From Rhodospirillaceae bacterium (GTDB taxonomy: Bacteria > Pseudomonadota > Alphaproteobacteria > Rhodospirillales > UBA2165), in assembly GCA_018674495.1 (NCBI GenBank), contig JABHAA010000040.1, positions 1 to 61,438 of the forward strand: a DNA stretch of 61,438 bases, in the 5' to 3' direction. The notes beneath the pieces were generated by a model. The model did no database searches. It saw only the letters and a program-made list of their open reading frames with translations, and had not been told where the DNA came from. The translations under genes and the position numbers were made by a program. Below, piece by piece: positions 29,308-37,313 of this stretch (positions are counted from its first letter, which is position 1; every line of letters begins with the position of its first letter).

Positions 29308-30557
29308 CCGACGCGCACCATGGCGTGGCGTTTTTTGCCCGCCGACAGCTTGATGGCGCCGCTGGCGTCCAGATCATCGAGGGTGACGGCGCGGGTTTCA
29401 TCGCTCACCGGCTGATCGTTAAGGCGCGCGCCCTGGCCCTTGATCAGGCGCCTGGCCTCGCCATTGGATTTGCAAAGCCCGGCGATGCAGAATATCTCGA
29501 ACGCCGGGATGCCGGCACGCAACGCGTCTTCGGAAACTTCCGTGCTCGGCAGATCATTACCGGCGCCGCCTTTTTCAAACGTCTCCTCGGCGGTCGCGGC
29601 GGCATTTCTCGCGGCCTCGGCCCCGTGGCAAAGCGTTGTCGCCTCGAGGGCCAGGATTTTCTTGGCTTCGTTGATCTCGGCGCCGTCCAGCGCTTCCAGC
29701 CGTTCGATCTCGGCAATCGGCAATTCGGTGAACAGGCGCAGGAAGCGGCCCACATCGGCGTCTTCGGTGTTGCGCCAATATTGCCAAAAGTTATAGGCCG
29801 ATAACTGATCGCTCGACAGCCAAACGGCGCCGTCGGCGGTCTTGCCCATCTTGGCGCCGGACGCGGTGGTCAGCAGCGGCGAGGTCAGCCCGTAGAGCGA
29901 CGTTCCGTCCGTGCGGCGGCCCAATTCGACGCCGTTGATGATATTGCCCCACTGGTCCGAGCCGCCCATCTGCATGTCGCAACCATAACGCCGCGCCAGT
30001 TCCAGGAAATCATAGGCCTGCAAAATCATGTAGTTGAATTCGAGGAAGGTCAGCGGATGCTCCCGCTCCAACCGGGTCTTGACGCTGTCAAAGGTGAGCA
30101 TGCGATTGATGGTGAAGTGGGGGCCGTATTCGCGCAGGAAAGGGATGTATTGCAGATCGTCCAGCCAATCGGCGTTGTTGGCCATCAGTGCATCGGAAGC
30201 GCCGTCGCCGAAATCAAGATAGCGCGAAAAGATGGATTTGATCGAGGTCAGGTTCTCGTTGATTTTGTCTTCGGTCAGGATTTGCCGGCTTTCGTCCTTG
30301 CCGGACGGATCGCCCACCTTGGTGGTGCCGCCGCCCATCAGAACGATAGGCCGGTGCCCGGTTTTCTGCAGCCAGCGCAAAAGCATGATCGGCATCAGCG
30401 AGCCCGCATGCAGGGACGGTGCCGTGCAATCGAAGCCGATATAGGCGGTCACGACTTTTTTGGCGGCCAGCGCATCGAGGGCGTCCAGATCCGTGCATTG
30501 ATGCAGGAACCCGCGCTCGACAATGGTGCGCACAAAATCCGATTGATAGTCTGACAT
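29304..30557 (-). CDS. tyrS: Tyrosyl-tRNA synthetase
   Basis: A 417-residue class I synthetase. The ATG at 30557 opens [20 protein letters not shown]. The HIGH-like motif appears as LHAGSL in [11 protein letters not shown]. The Tyr/ATP-binding region contains [26 protein letters not shown], and the KMSKS loop is KMGKT. A C-terminal S4 RNA-binding domain carries the [13 protein letters not shown] segment. It charges tRNA-Tyr. tyrS usually faces anmK directly in alphaproteobacteria; here an accessory module of about 2.2 kb separates them. Confidence 0.96.
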   Translation of the reverse strand: MSDYQSDFVRTIVERGFLHQCTDLDALDALAAKKVVTAYIGFDCTAPSLHAGSLMPIMLLRWLQKTGHRPIVLMGGGTTKVGDPSGKDESRQILTEDKINENLTSIKSIFSRYLDFGDGASDALMANNADWLDDLQYIPFLREYGPHFTINRMLTFDSVKTRLEREHPLTFLEFNYMILQAYDFLELARRYGCDMQMGGSDQWGNIINGVELGRRTDGTSLYGLTSPLLTTASGAKMGKTADGAVWLSSDQLSAYNFWQYWRNTEDADVGRFLRLFTELPIAEIERLEALDGAEINEAKKILALEATTLCHGAEAARNAAATAEETFEKGGAGNDLPSTEVSEDALRAGIPAFEIFCIAGLCKSNGEARRLIKGQGARLNDQPVSDETRAVTLDDLDASGAIKLSAGKKRHAMVRVG

Positions 30558-30615
30558 GTTTATTTCCGGCCTTGGTCCATGATTTATGGAGCGCGGCCCG
30601 TTTAGCACAGATTAT

Positions 30616-30629
30616 CGGCGTTGAACAAT
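30616..30629. repeat. 14-bp direct repeat, left copy flanking the tyrS-anmK insert
   Basis: CGGCGTTGAACAAT occurs here, 59 bases upstream of tyrS, and again exactly at 32266-32279. The two copies bracket the regulator/membrane-protein genes and the insertion sequence. They may be the target duplication or attachment sites of the module. Confidence 0.75.
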
Positions 30630-30685
30630 GTGGGTTTTAATTGGATTGGGAAATTTTGAATTTTGAAGATAGCGCGAGGCGTAAA

Positions 30686-30898
30686 CTAAATAAATTTTAC
30701 CTCAATTTCAGAGCCATCTTTGTCTCGAAGAAGCAGCCTTTTACCCTGCTTCTCTTCCTTGGTTACCGTGTCCAGCAATGACAAGGCCCTTCGGATAACT
30801 TCCGTCATGGAGCCGGCGCCAATTCGCGTTTGGATTTCATCAATCGCCTCCTTCGTGTTCGGCGGCATCGTCAGGTGTAGTCTTTCCTGCTTTGTCAT
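30686..30898 (-). CDS. Small ribbon-helix-helix (CopG-like) regulator
   Basis: A 70-residue protein starting at the ATG at 30898. A short beta strand (RLHLTMP) is followed by two helices (NTKEAIDEIQTRIG and MTEVIRRALSLLDTVTKEE), the RHH DNA-binding pattern, and a basic C-terminal tail (GKRLLLRDKDGSEIEVKFI). Such dimers bind short repeated operators and often act as antitoxins or autorepressors. The start lies inside the end of the upstream membrane-protein gene (59-base overlap), so expression is probably coupled. No recognisable toxin is adjacent. Confidence 0.7.
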   Translation of the reverse strand: MTKQERLHLTMPPNTKEAIDEIQTRIGAGSMTEVIRRALSLLDTVTKEEKQGKRLLLRDKDGSEIEVKFI

Positions 30899-31175
30899 CG
30901 TCTTGGCCGGACTTCCATTTAAAGTACTCGCTGGCAACGGCAATGATGGCAATAGCCAAAAATGCGCCCAAAAGCAGTACCGTATCGTCGGCTTCCACAC
31001 CCGCAACCGCCGCGAGGCCAAATATCGTCAGGTAGGCCAGGGCAACAGTCTCGTTCCGTGCCCGCCGAAAGACGTCGGTAATTACTTCTATCGTTGTCGG
31101 GCGACCCCATTGCGCTTCCAGAGGAAATTGATCAGGATCGACGCGTATTTCATGTTTGCTCTTCGGCTCGTGCAA
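30840..31175 (-). CDS. Small membrane protein overlapping the RHH regulator gene
   Basis: A 111-residue protein with a basic N-terminal cytoplasmic part, two closely spaced hydrophobic segments (VALAYLTIFGLAAVAGV and TVLLLGAFLAIAIIAVA) and an acidic, charged tail. The start is a TTG at 31175, supported by GAGGAG eight bases upstream; no ATG is available. No family is recognised. It overlaps the RHH gene by 59 bases in another frame, suggesting a two-gene unit in which the RHH protein may regulate the pair. Confidence 0.55.
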   Translation of the reverse strand: MHEPKSKHEIRVDPDQFPLEAQWGRPTTIEVITDVFRRARNETVALAYLTIFGLAAVAGVEADDTVLLLGAFLAIAIIAVASEYFKWKSGQDDDKAGKTTPDDAAEHEGGD

Positions 31176-31523
31176 AGCCCTTTCTCCTCTCCAACGGAGA
31201 GGAGTGGGCTAGTACGAGCGCCCGAGCGGGGTGGAAAATATGGACATTGGTCATATTACCCCCTCCTCTCGATGCACTCTTACTAGACTTCGTGAGCTTC
31301 GACATACTGATAAAATGCAGTACGCAGTTCTTTGGCGTCTGTAAGAATGTGTGAATCATTGCAATAAATTGCACCAAAGACCTCCCTCCAAATGTGGCAA
31401 AGCTACACTTTACTCGAACTCCACATTCGGAATTCATGCACATAAATTGCACATCTAATGTGTAAAGTCAATGTGAGATATCACTTCGTATGCAGATTGG
31501 CCTTATCTTCGCTAACTTAAATA
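31176..31523. other. Upstream region of the RHH/membrane-protein unit with repeated motifs
   Basis: About 350 AT-rich bases without a supportable gene. TGCACA-taaat-TGCACA occurs at 31437-31453, and the related TTGCAATAAATTGCACC at 31360-31376, sharing ATAAATTGCAC. Paired motifs of this kind upstream of an RHH gene could be operators. The region ends at the target duplication of the insertion sequence. Confidence 0.4.
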
Positions 31524-31531
31524 TTTATGTT

Positions 31532-32248
31532 GGGGCTGTCCTAGATAACGTCAATTATCTAGGGTGGCGATATGAAGCTAAAGCGTTGTCGTTTAACGGA
31601 AAAACAGCAGGACAGGTTGGTTGAATTTTTCGTCGGGGAGATGACGGCCCGCACGGCGGCCGATCTGGTTGGTATCAACAAGACCACCGGGGCCTATTTT
31701 TTCCACCGTCTGCGCGAGATCATTGCCTGGCAATTGGACGAAGCCTCGCCCCTAGCCGGTGAGGTCGAGGCCGATGAAAGTTACTTCGGTGGCAAGCGAA
31801 AGGGCAAGCGTGGCCGTGGCGCCGCCGGCAAGGTTCCCGTCTTCGGCATCCTCAAGCGCGGCGGCAAGGTCTACACCAAGATGATCCCCGACGCCCGCGC
31901 CGAGACCCTGATGCCGATCATAAACCGAATGATCCTGCCAGATAGCATCGTCTACACTGACACCTGGGCAAGCTACAACGCGCTCGACATATCGGACTTC
32001 CACCACGTTCGGATCAATCATTCGGAACTATTCGCCGACCAAAACAACCACATCAACGGGATCGAGAATTTCTGGAACCAGGCCAAGAGCCACATGCGCA
32101 AATTTAACGGCGTCCCGAAACAGAACTTTCACCTGTTTCTAAAGGAGTGCGAATGGCGCTTCAACGAGGGATCACCTAAGCAACTCTTGAAGCAGCTCAG
32201 GCAATGGATCAAAATGGCAAATCAAAGGTAGTTATCTAGGACAGCCCC
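31532..32248 (+). mobile_element. IS1595-family insertion sequence, intact, 717 bp, with 8-bp target duplication
   Basis: The ends are perfect 18-bp inverted repeats: GGGGCTGTCCTAGATAAC at 31532-31549 and its complement at 32231-32248. The flanks carry an exact 8-bp target duplication TTTATGTT (31524-31531 and 32249-32256), the size expected for IS1595. A single full-length transposase gene fills the element. Perfect ends and duplication indicate a recent insertion. The left end also contains an internal 9-bp stem (CCTAGATAA/TTATCTAGG) absent from the right end. Confidence 0.96.
31572..32231 (+). CDS. IS1595-family transposase (ISXO2-like DDE)
   Basis: A 219-residue transposase. The N-terminal helical region (LTEKQQDRLVEFFVGEMTAR) recognises DNA. 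The catalytic domain begins EVEADESYFGGKRKGKRG with the first Asp, continues with YTDTWASYNAL containing the second Asp, and ends with HINGIENFWNQAKSHMRKFNG, typical of ISXO2-like enzymes. The length is normal for the compact members and no frameshift is seen, so the element is potentially active. Confidence 0.95.
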   Translation: MKLKRCRLTEKQQDRLVEFFVGEMTARTAADLVGINKTTGAYFFHRLREIIAWQLDEASPLAGEVEADESYFGGKRKGKRGRGAAGKVPVFGILKRGGKVYTKMIPDARAETLMPIINRMILPDSIVYTDTWASYNALDISDFHHVRINHSELFADQNNHINGIENFWNQAKSHMRKFNGVPKQNFHLFLKECEWRFNEGSPKQLLKQLRQWIKMANQR

Positions 32249-32265
32249 TTTATGTTTTAGCTAAC

Positions 32266-32279
32266 CGGCGTTGAACAAT
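32266..32279. repeat. 14-bp direct repeat, right copy
   Basis: Exact second copy of the 14-mer found at 30616-30629. It lies 17 bases beyond the IS right end and 12 bases before the end of the hypothetical gene that follows. Confidence 0.75.
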
Positions 32280-32290
32280 CCGCCTTTTGT

Positions 32291-32767
32291 TCAAGCGGCG
32301 TCCTTGGCGATTTTGCAGATCAAATGGCCTTTGAAGGACAGGGATTTGATGCCGGTTTTGGTTTTGGGGGATTTGTAGGTGATCTCAAATTCCAGGGCGC
32401 CGGTGGCGCGTTTCAGGCTGAGCCGGCCAAACCCTCTCCGCCAATTGGCGTTCGGGGTATTGAAGATGCCGCCCATGCCGCCGCCGAAAAAGGCGCTGAC
32501 ATCCGTCTTTTTATCGGAGATGAGAAAGAATTTTTGATCGATGCCGTGCCCTGACATCTGGATGGCGCCAAAGCCAGGCTTCTCTTTATCGGCAAAATTC
32601 ACCGTCACATTATACGCGGCGGGATTTTTGCGGGCAGTGGCGGGCGGGGGTGTGACTTTCTTGGCGTAGCGGGGCGTTTCCGCCACGTTGCCGGTGCAGA
32701 CCAGCCGGTTTGGGCCGCTATCGCTCAGCACCACAAGTCCAAAAATCATCGCCGATAAGAACGCCAC
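32291..32767 (-). CDS. Hypothetical exported or membrane-associated protein
   Basis: A 158-residue protein I do not recognise. A short hydrophobic N-terminus (FLSAMIFGLVVL) looks like a signal or anchor. The rest is predicted beta-rich with conserved-looking segments (AAYNVTVNFADKEKPGFG, FFLISDKKTDVSAFFGGG) and ends with a Lys-rich, Cys-containing tail. GTG at 32767 is used; ATG at 32749 is an alternative. It lies divergent from anmK, next to the accessory module. Confidence 0.5.
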   Translation of the reverse strand: MAFLSAMIFGLVVLSDSGPNRLVCTGNVAETPRYAKKVTPPPATARKNPAAYNVTVNFADKEKPGFGAIQMSGHGIDQKFFLISDKKTDVSAFFGGGMGGIFNTPNANWRRGFGRLSLKRATGALEFEITYKSPKTKTGIKSLSFKGHLICKIAKDAA

Positions 32768-32898
32768 CGCTTCACTCTTTGCTGTTGTTGCCTGCCCGAC
32801 TTTGGGCCGGACACAGACTACATATCCGAGCCACCGCTTGCGATCAAATAGCGAACCGAGCTAGGTAAATATGCGTGGCCTGGAAGGTTGGAAATTTT

Positions 32899-33993
32899 AT
32901 GACAGGGGATAGGCAATTGCGCGCCCTCGGATTGATGAGCGGCACCTCCATGGACGGCATCGATGCCGCCATTGTCGAAACCGATGGCGTGCGCATCCAT
33001 CATCGCGGGCCATCCATATTTCTGCCCTATACGGAGGATTGGCGGGCGCGTCTTCGGGGCGCGGTTGCTGATGGGGCCGCCGATGAAGCGCTGATCGATG
33101 GGCTGACCCGGCTGCATGCCGAGGCGGTCCAGCGATGTTTGGCCGAAGCGGGGCTTGCGCCGCAATCCATCGACGTCATCGGCTTTCACGGCCAGACCAT
33201 TTTACATGACCCGGCAAACGGCGTCACGTTGCAGATCGGCGACGGGGATTTGCTGGCGGCGCTTACTGGCGTGTCGGTGGTGTCCGATTTTCGCGGCAAT
33301 GACGTGGCCGCCGGCGGCGAGGGCGCGCCCCTGGCGCCGATCATCCATTGTGTCCTCGGCCAGGAGCAGACGCGGCCTTTGGCGGTTCTCAATATCGGCG
33401 GCGTCGCCAACGTCACCTGGCTCGGGCGCGGCGCCGATGCGTCGAGCGGCCATCACATGCTGGCCTTTGATACCGGCCCCGGCAACGCCATGATCGATGA
33501 TTGGGTGCGCGTGCACGCCGGTCTGGATTTCGATGCTGACGGGGCGCTGGCGGCGCGCGGCCAGGTGGATCAGGCGCGGCTAACGGCGCTTATGCAATAT
33601 TCTTATTTTTCCAGGCCGCCGCCCAAATCCTTGGACCGCAATGAATTTGATGCATCCAACATGGATGGCTGTGGGCTCGAAGACGGCGCTGCCACTCTGG
33701 CGGCCTTCACCGCAGATAGTGTGGCCGCCGCCGCCGAACATTTTCCGGAACCGGTAAGCCAATGGATCATTTGCGGCGGCGGGCGCAAAAATGGAACGAT
33801 CATGGCCTTGCTGGCGGAGCGGCTGGCGGCACCGGTGCGCGCCGCCGAAGACGCCGGCTGGGACGGCGATGCGCTGGAGGCGGAGGCCTTCGCCCTGATG
33901 GCGGTGCGTTCATTGAAAAACATGCCGATCAGTTTTCCGGGCACCACAGGCGTTAGCTCGCCGCTGACCGGTGGGCGCCTGCACCAGGTTTAA
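32899..33993 (+). CDS. anmK: Anhydro-N-acetylmuramic acid kinase
   Basis: A 364-residue kinase. The ATG at 32899 is preferred, with GGAAGG about 11 bases upstream; an in-frame GTG at 32875 would add eight residues. Motifs include LGLMSGTSMDGIDAAIVE (phosphate loop of the ASKHA fold), GFHGQTILHDP, DFRGNDVAAGGEGAPLAP and AFDTGPGNAMIDDW. It phosphorylates and opens anhydro-MurNAc during peptidoglycan recycling, giving MurNAc-6-P. It normally lies divergent from tyrS. Confidence 0.94.
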   Translation: MTGDRQLRALGLMSGTSMDGIDAAIVETDGVRIHHRGPSIFLPYTEDWRARLRGAVADGAADEALIDGLTRLHAEAVQRCLAEAGLAPQSIDVIGFHGQTILHDPANGVTLQIGDGDLLAALTGVSVVSDFRGNDVAAGGEGAPLAPIIHCVLGQEQTRPLAVLNIGGVANVTWLGRGADASSGHHMLAFDTGPGNAMIDDWVRVHAGLDFDADGALAARGQVDQARLTALMQYSYFSRPPPKSLDRNEFDASNMDGCGLEDGAATLAAFTADSVAAAAEHFPEPVSQWIICGGGRKNGTIMALLAERLAAPVRAAEDAGWDGDALEAEAFALMAVRSLKNMPISFPGTTGVSSPLTGGRLHQV

Positions 33994-34003
33994 GCGTAAT
34001 GGC

Positions 34004-34669
34004 CTACTCGGCGCTTGGCGCCGGCTCGCGGGCGGCCAGGGACGCCTTCAGATATTTGTTAACTTCGGTATCCAGCAGGTCGGTTTTTTCCTGATAGAAA
34101 TGATCGGCGCCCTTGATGATGCTGTGATCGATGGTGATGTTTTTCTGGGTGCGCAGCTTTTGCACCAGCTTGGTCACCGATTCGCCCGGCACGTGCTGGT
34201 CATTGTCGCCAGAGACCAAAAGCCCCGATGACGGGCAGGGGGCCAGGAACGAGAAGTCTTCGGTATTGGCAGGCGGCGAGACGGCGACAAAGCCCTCGAT
34301 CTCGGGCCGGCGCATCATGAGCTGCATGGCGATCAGCGCACCAAAGGAATAGCCGCCGATCCAGCAAAACGGACTGTTCGGATTGAATTGCTGTATCCAG
34401 TCAAAGGCGTAGGCGGCATCGCTCAATTCGCCGAAGCCGTTGTCAAAGACGCCCTGGGAGCGGCCGACGCCGCGAAAATTAAAGCGCATCACCGAAAAGC
34501 CGTACTCGACGAAGGTATTATAGAGAATATAAACGATTCGGTTGTTCATATTGCCGCCTTGCAGAGGATTAGGGTGCAAGACAATAGCAATCGGCGCTTC
34601 CGGGTTCTGGGCTTTGTGATAGCGGCCCTCGAGCCTGCCATCGGGTCCGTTAAATATGATTTCCGGCAT
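34004..34669 (-). CDS. Alpha/beta hydrolase (Rossmann-type, short)
   Basis: A 221-residue alpha/beta hydrolase. The oxyanion region is LHPNPLQGGNMNN, the nucleophile elbow GGYSFGALIAMQ holds the Ser, an Asp follows in SGDNDQHVP, and the His is in KGADHFYQ. The N-terminal GPDGRLEGRY segment is typical of the short CocE/NonD-like group often found beside alphaproteobacterial cysE and SUF genes. The substrate is unknown. It is divergent from cysE. Confidence 0.85.
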   Translation of the reverse strand: MPEIIFNGPDGRLEGRYHKAQNPEAPIAIVLHPNPLQGGNMNNRIVYILYNTFVEYGFSVMRFNFRGVGRSQGVFDNGFGELSDAAYAFDWIQQFNPNSPFCWIGGYSFGALIAMQLMMRRPEIEGFVAVSPPANTEDFSFLAPCPSSGLLVSGDNDQHVPGESVTKLVQKLRTQKNITIDHSIIKGADHFYQEKTDLLDTEVNKYLKASLAAREPAPSAE

Positions 34670-34735
34670 GGTTTCCTAGCTTAGGTGATTAGATTTGTCG
34701 GTTAAATGGTAAAAATAAAAGAAATCAGCGTCAAA

Positions 34736-34768
34736 TTAGTTGACCTAATTAGTAAGTTATATTATGTT
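34736..34768 (+). promoter_or_regulatory. Promoter with an IscR type-1-like operator for the cysE-iscR-suf operon
   Basis: TTGACC at 34740-34745 and TATGTT at 34763-34768, 17 bases apart, form a plausible sigma-70 promoter. Overlapping the -35 element, 34736-34760 matches the published E. coli IscR type-1 consensus at 20 of 25 positions by my count (key blocks AGTTGACC and AGTAAGTTAT). An IscR with three cluster cysteines is encoded two genes on. Repression of the operon by [2Fe-2S]-IscR is inferred. Confidence 0.65.
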
Positions 34769-34806
34769 TGCGTCACTTCAAGGGGATTAGGCTAAACGTC
34801 CGCTCC

Positions 34807-34856
34807 GCTGAATGTCGTTCAGCAGAACCGGTGCAACTGATCCTTTATGTAAAAGG
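34807..34856 (+). promoter_or_regulatory. Leader hairpins before cysE
   Basis: GCTGAA at 34807-34812 pairs with TTCAGC at 34818-34823, and a second small AT-rich hairpin (CCTTT...AAAGG) follows about 20 bases before the cysE start. They lie in the roughly 100-base leader predicted from the promoter. A regulatory role is only suggested. Confidence 0.35.
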
Positions 34857-34873
34857 CTGCGGATACTAACATA

Positions 34874-35614
34874 ATGAAACCCACTTTATACAAGCGACTT
34901 ATTGAAGATATCGATTCTTTTATGGCGCGCGATCCGGCGGCGCGGTCTCGCTGGGAAGTGGTCTTGTGTTATCCGGGCTATCACGCGCTTATGGGTTATC
35001 GGGTATCGAGCGCCCTTTGGCGGCTCAACTGGCGTCTGCTGGCGCGCTTTCTGTCGAACATATCGAAAATACTTTCCGGCATCGAAATTCATCCCGGCGC
35101 GACCATCGGGCGGCGCTTTTTTATCGATCACGGCACCGGCGTGGTGATCGGCGAAACCTCAGAAATCGGCGATGATGTCATGCTATATCAAGGGGTTACC
35201 CTTGGCGGCACGTCCTTGGAAAAAGGCAAGCGCCATCCGACCTTGGAAGATGGCGTGGTGGTCGGCTCCGGCGCCCAGGTTCTGGGCCCGTTGATCGTCG
35301 GCGCCGGCGCCCGCATCGGCGCCAACGCGGTGGTTTTGAAAGACGTCGAAAAGGGCGCCACCATGGTCGGCATCCCGGCCAAGATGGTGATGGCGCGCCC
35401 GAAAGAACCGGCTCCCGATTTTCCCGCCTATGGCGTGACCTCGGCGGAGCTACCCGATCCCATTGCGCGCTCCATGGATAGCATGCGCGTCCAGATCAAC
35501 ATGCTGATTGAGCGCATCGAGCAGCTGGAAGCGGAACGGGACGCCGCCGCCGAGCCGACGGACACCGATCATGATGCAACCCAAGAGACCAAATTTAAAA
35601 GTACCGGCGGTTAG
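34874..35614 (+). CDS. cysE: Serine O-acetyltransferase
   Basis: A 246-residue enzyme. The N-terminal helical domain is followed by left-handed beta-helix hexapeptide repeats ([48 protein letters not shown]) typical of CysE, and a C-terminal extension of about 50 residues ends in a coiled-coil ([15 protein letters not shown]). It makes O-acetylserine for cysteine synthesis. As first gene of the Fe-S operon it links cysteine supply to the desulfurases downstream. Confidence 0.95.
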   Translation: MKPTLYKRLIEDIDSFMARDPAARSRWEVVLCYPGYHALMGYRVSSALWRLNWRLLARFLSNISKILSGIEIHPGATIGRRFFIDHGTGVVIGETSEIGDDVMLYQGVTLGGTSLEKGKRHPTLEDGVVVGSGAQVLGPLIVGAGARIGANAVVLKDVEKGATMVGIPAKMVMARPKEPAPDFPAYGVTSAELPDPIARSMDSMRVQINMLIERIEQLEAERDAAAEPTDTDHDATQETKFKSTGG

Positions 35615-35667
35615 CGCCGCCGAATTCCTATCAACGTTGATGCAAGCTTTAGCTAAGGAGAAAAACC

Positions 35668-36177
35668 TTGAAACTCAGTACAAAAGGACGTTACGCGGTT
35701 ATGGCCATGGCCGATTTGGCCCGCCAAAGCGACGGCAGCCCGGTGGCGCTCGCCGACATTGCTGAGCGCCAGGACATATCGCTGTCCTATCTTGAGCAGT
35801 TGTTCGGCAAATTGCGCCGCGGCGCCCAGGTCAAAAGCGTTCGCGGACCCGGCGGCGGCTATATGCTGGCCCGCCCGGCGGACGAAATGCGGGTGTCCGA
35901 TATCATCATGGCGGTGGACGAGCCGATCAAGGCAACACGCTGCACGCCCGGCTCACCTTCGGGGTGCCAGCCCGACCGCAGCCGCTGTCTGACCCATGAT
36001 TTATGGGAAGAATTGGGCAATCAGATTTACCTGTTTCTCTCCTCGGTCACCCTTGGTGACATCATCAACAGCCATGTTTTGGGGCGCAGCGGTCAGTCCT
36101 TTATTATGGGCGGCGAAGCGGCTCCGACCGAAGGCCGCGAAACCATCCGCGGCGGACAGGTTCACGCCGCCGAATAA
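35668..36177 (+). CDS. iscR: Rrf2-family Fe-S cluster regulator IscR
   Basis: A 169-residue winged-helix regulator. The start is a TTG at 35668, with AAGGAG seven bases upstream. The HTH begins MKLSTKGRYAVMAMADLA and includes ISLSYLEQLFGKLRRG. The cluster-binding segment TRCTPGSPSGCQPDRSRCLTHDLW has three Cys and the His placed as in E. coli IscR, followed by the conserved LSSVTLGDIIN. It senses Fe-S status and probably controls this operon through the site upstream of cysE. Confidence 0.94.
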   Translation: MKLSTKGRYAVMAMADLARQSDGSPVALADIAERQDISLSYLEQLFGKLRRGAQVKSVRGPGGGYMLARPADEMRVSDIIMAVDEPIKATRCTPGSPSGCQPDRSRCLTHDLWEELGNQIYLFLSSVTLGDIINSHVLGRSGQSFIMGGEAAPTEGRETIRGGQVHAAE

Positions 36178-36201
36178 TTCTTTGCGAATGTAAATATAGT
36201 C

Positions 36202-37299
36202 ATGCGTTCCATATATTTAGATCACAACGCCACCACGCCCATGGCGCCGGCTGCCGCCGATGCCATGAACGCGGCCTTGCGCGAATGCGGCAACGCATCC
36301 TCGGTCCATTGGGCGGGCCGGCGTGCCCGCGCGCGCATCGATGGTGCCAGGGATGCCGTGGCAGCCCTTGTGGGTGCCGCGCCCGCCGATGTGGTTTTTA
36401 CGTCTGGCGGCACCGAAGCCAACAATCTGGCTTTATGCGGCTTGGCCGGGCGCCGTCTGATCGTCAGCGCGGTGGAGCATGGCTCGGTTTTGGCTGCGCG
36501 CGCCGATGCGGAAATCTGCCCGGTGGACGAAGAAGGCCGGATTGAATTGGATGCTTTGCGGGATTTGCTGGGCGCAAGCCCGGCGCCGGCGTTGCTGTCG
36601 CTGATGGCCGCCAACAACGAGACCGGCGTCATCCAGCCGGTCGCGGAAGCCGCCGAAATTTGCCGCGAATTTGGCACCCTCGTTCATTGCGACGCGGTGC
36701 AAGCGGCTGGTAAAATGGCGCTGGATTGGCGCGATCTGGGCGCCGATCTGGTGAGCCTTTCGGCCCATAAAATTGGCGGCCCGCAAGGCGTCGGCGCACT
36801 GATCGTTGATGCCGGATCGGACCTCAAACCCATGATTTTGGGTGGCGGCCAGGAGCGCGGCTTGCGCGCCGGGACGGAAAATTTGCCCGGCATCGCCGGC
36901 TTTGGCGCCGCCGTTGGCACCTTGGCGGAAATAGCGCCGCTTGCACATATCAGAGACAGTATCGAGGACCGTATCGGCGCGGCTGCAAGAATTTATGGAG
37001 CCGGCGCGCCCCGGATCGGCAACACGTCCTGCATCGGCATGCAGGGCGTTCTGGCGGAAACCCAGGTGATGGCGTTTGATCTGGACGGCATCATGGTAAG
37101 CGCCGGCGCCGCCTGCTCGTCCGGCAAGGTTGCGCCGTCGCACGTGCTGAGCGCAATGGGCGCCACAGATGAGCAAGCTAATCAGGCGATCCGCGTCAGC
37201 CTCGGCTGGAACAGCGAAACCGCCGACGCCGATGAATTTGTTGCCGCCTGGTTGCGCATATATGCGCGCCTTGGGCCCAAGCAGGCCTCGGCGGCGTAG
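36202..37299 (+). CDS. Cysteine desulfurase, NifS/IscS-like (first of three)
   Basis: A 365-residue fold-type I PLP enzyme. It begins IYLDHNATTPMAPAAADAM, has VFTSGGTEANNLAL and the PLP lysine in SLSAHKIGGPQGVGAL, and the mobile-loop catalytic Cys lies in SAGAACSSGKVAPSHVL. It removes sulfur from cysteine as a persulfide. It is shorter than canonical IscS. It stands 24 bases after iscR and 14 before a second desulfurase gene. Confidence 0.92.
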   Translation: MRSIYLDHNATTPMAPAAADAMNAALRECGNASSVHWAGRRARARIDGARDAVAALVGAAPADVVFTSGGTEANNLALCGLAGRRLIVSAVEHGSVLAARADAEICPVDEEGRIELDALRDLLGASPAPALLSLMAANNETGVIQPVAEAAEICREFGTLVHCDAVQAAGKMALDWRDLGADLVSLSAHKIGGPQGVGALIVDAGSDLKPMILGGGQERGLRAGTENLPGIAGFGAAVGTLAEIAPLAHIRDSIEDRIGAAARIYGAGAPRIGNTSCIGMQGVLAETQVMAFDLDGIMVSAGAACSSGKVAPSHVLSAMGATDEQANQAIRVSLGWNSETADADEFVAAWLRIYARLGPKQASAA

Positions 37300-37313
37300 T
37301 AGGGGGTGGGAGA

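Noticed and set aside
31150..31452. 100-residue minus-strand frame upstream of the RHH unit
   Set aside because: It overlaps the supported membrane-protein start in another frame and shows no protein-like pattern.
30616..32279. GTTGAAC inside the 14-mer as an integron attC core (GTTRRRY)
   Set aside because: No partner RYYYAAC at proper spacing and no stem typical of attC; a seven-base match is weak.
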